Made by a program: the position numbers and the translations under genes | The notes under the pieces: generated by a model | Database searches by the model: none | What the model saw: the letters and a program-made list of their open reading frames with translations, nothing else | What the model was told of the DNA's origin: nothing | Assembly: GCA_029577135.1 (NCBI GenBank) | Contig: JARQPW010000022.1 | Location: 1-41,485, forward strand | Origin: Acidimicrobiales bacterium | Lineage (GTDB): Bacteria > Actinomycetota > Acidimicrobiia > Acidimicrobiales > MedAcidi-G1 | DNA: 41,485 bases | Reading direction: 5' to 3' | Part shown: positions 41,069-41,485 of the stretch, piece after piece | Layout: each line of letters begins with the position of its first letter | Position numbering within the stretch: the first letter of the stretch is position 1

Positions 41069-41296
41069 GTGAGCGACGACCTGGACCTGGATGCGATGCT
41101 TCGGCGCTTCAAGGAGCGCGCCCAGGCGGTGCGGGACCGGCCCCTTCCTCCCATCGGTGGCGAGGAGCGGTTGCGGTTCATCGAGCAGGCGCAACTCGAC
41201 TTCCAGGACTTCGCCATCATCGGCGACGCCGAGGCCAGCCTCGACGACGGCATCCTCACCCTGCGCGTCGACCTCTCGGGCGGCGACGGCGACTGA
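41069..41296 (+). CDS. Small uncharacterised acidic protein (75 aa)
   Basis: No function recognised. The sequence is acidic at both ends, with a basic helical middle (MLRRFKERAQAVRDRPLPPIGGEERLRFIEQAQLDFQDFAIIGDAEASL) and a short C-terminal beta-like part (ILTLRVDL). It looks like a soluble one-domain protein. The GTG start is supported by a -10 box 6 bases upstream, and the gene ends in the strongest hairpin of the window, both of which argue that it is real despite its size. Confidence 0.7.
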   Translation: MSDDLDLDAMLRRFKERAQAVRDRPLPPIGGEERLRFIEQAQLDFQDFAIIGDAEASLDDGILTLRVDLSGGDGD

Positions 41297-41306
41297 TCGC
41301 CGTCGC
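41283..41306. terminator. Strong hairpin at the end of the 75-aa gene
   Basis: A perfect 10-bp inverted repeat (41283-41292 with 41297-41306) around the 4-base loop CTGA, where TGA is the stop codon. It lies between two convergent genes and overlaps the last codons. No T-tract. Confidence 0.65.
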
Positions 41307-41311
41307 GGTCC

Positions 41312-41485
41312 TCAAGCAGCCGCGTCGAAGGCCGCTCGGATCGCTTCGCCGTCGGATTCCCTGGCGATTCGTTCGTACATGCGTTGCCGGGCATCAGTGG
41401 CGACGAGGCGGGGTTGTTCGACCGTGGCCCAGTGGACGAGGCCGTTCCAGAACCGGTCGATGAGGACGTGGCCGGGCACTTGGCC
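41312..41485 (-). CDS. 3' end of a minus-strand gene (partial, unknown)
   Basis: An open frame runs in from the right edge for 57 codons and stops with TGA at 41312-41314. The visible C-terminus contains VLIDRFWNGLVHWATVEQPRLVA, RQRMYERIARESDGEAIRAAFDAAA. Codon use matches the neighbours and the stop lies 15 bases from the convergent gene's stop, so it is probably real. No family recognised from this fragment. Confidence 0.6.
   Translation of the reverse strand, partial: GQVPGHVLIDRFWNGLVHWATVEQPRLVATDARQRMYERIARESDGEAIRAAFDAAA

Overview
The window is about 41.5 kb of GC-rich, gene-dense bacterial chromosome with 38 protein genes, one of them cut by the right edge. It has no tRNA or rRNA genes, no transposons and no CRISPR array. 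The organism is an actinobacterium, and the gene content suggests the class Acidimicrobiia (inference). Three things point that way: the order dapA-rnj-ftsK ... pgsA ... recA-miaB-miaA-dapF-hflX ... lexA-LysM resembles, from memory, the mycobacterial recA-lexA chromosome block; the LexA operators are of the CGAAC-N4-GTTCG type; and many genes start at, or within a few bases of, a TANNNT -10 element. recX, clgR and nrdR, which I would expect in that block, are not here.

Layout. (1) 9-9796, plus strand: dapA, RNase J, ftsK, a Ca2+/cation exchanger, rimO, pgsA, cinA and thpR. (2) 9797-10204, minus strand: msrB. (3) 10401-19512, plus strand: recA, miaB, miaA, dapF, hflX, dapC, dapD, dapE. With dapA, five diaminopimelate/lysine genes lie within 20 kb. 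(4) lexA (minus) diverges from a LysM membrane protein (plus) across a 190-bp region with up to four LexA boxes. (5) A RibD-type reductase (minus) diverges from nrdJ-tdk (plus). (6) 25196-31346, minus strand: a tightly coupled six-gene metabolic operon of an aldehyde dehydrogenase, an unrecognised 572-aa protein, an M19 dipeptidase-like protein, a 188-aa unknown, an Ldh_2-type oxidoreductase and a SnoaL-like protein. (7) 31435-34846, plus strand: acyl-CoA dehydrogenase, lgt, a class III nucleotide cyclase and an alkyltransferase-like protein. (8) A DEAD-box helicase with a structured leader, then a solitary adenine DNA methyltransferase. (9) A SAM riboswitch ahead of metX and a MetB-type enzyme. 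(10) Two small uncharacterised genes and the 3' end of a minus-strand gene.

Main regulatory observation. ftsK, recA, the LysM gene and nrdJ share a promoter pattern: GTCA, then 11 bases, then a TANNNT-like -10 at identical spacing. Three of the four share the 10-mer GTCACACCCC. This matches the mycobacterial LexA-independent DNA-damage promoter (RecA-NDp, PafBC type) as I remember it. recA and the LysM gene also carry LexA boxes inside separate upstream promoters, so both DNA-damage circuits appear to converge on recombination, division arrest, chromosome segregation and dNTP supply.

Other patterns. At least nine genes have a -10 box only 6-7 bases before the start codon, which implies leaderless mRNAs, and two more have 9 bases. 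Several gene ends, mostly convergent ones, carry perfect inverted repeats that include the stop codons. The least understood locus is the six-gene operon at 25196-31346, where two enzyme-family members lack residues usually needed for catalysis and two proteins have no function I recognise.
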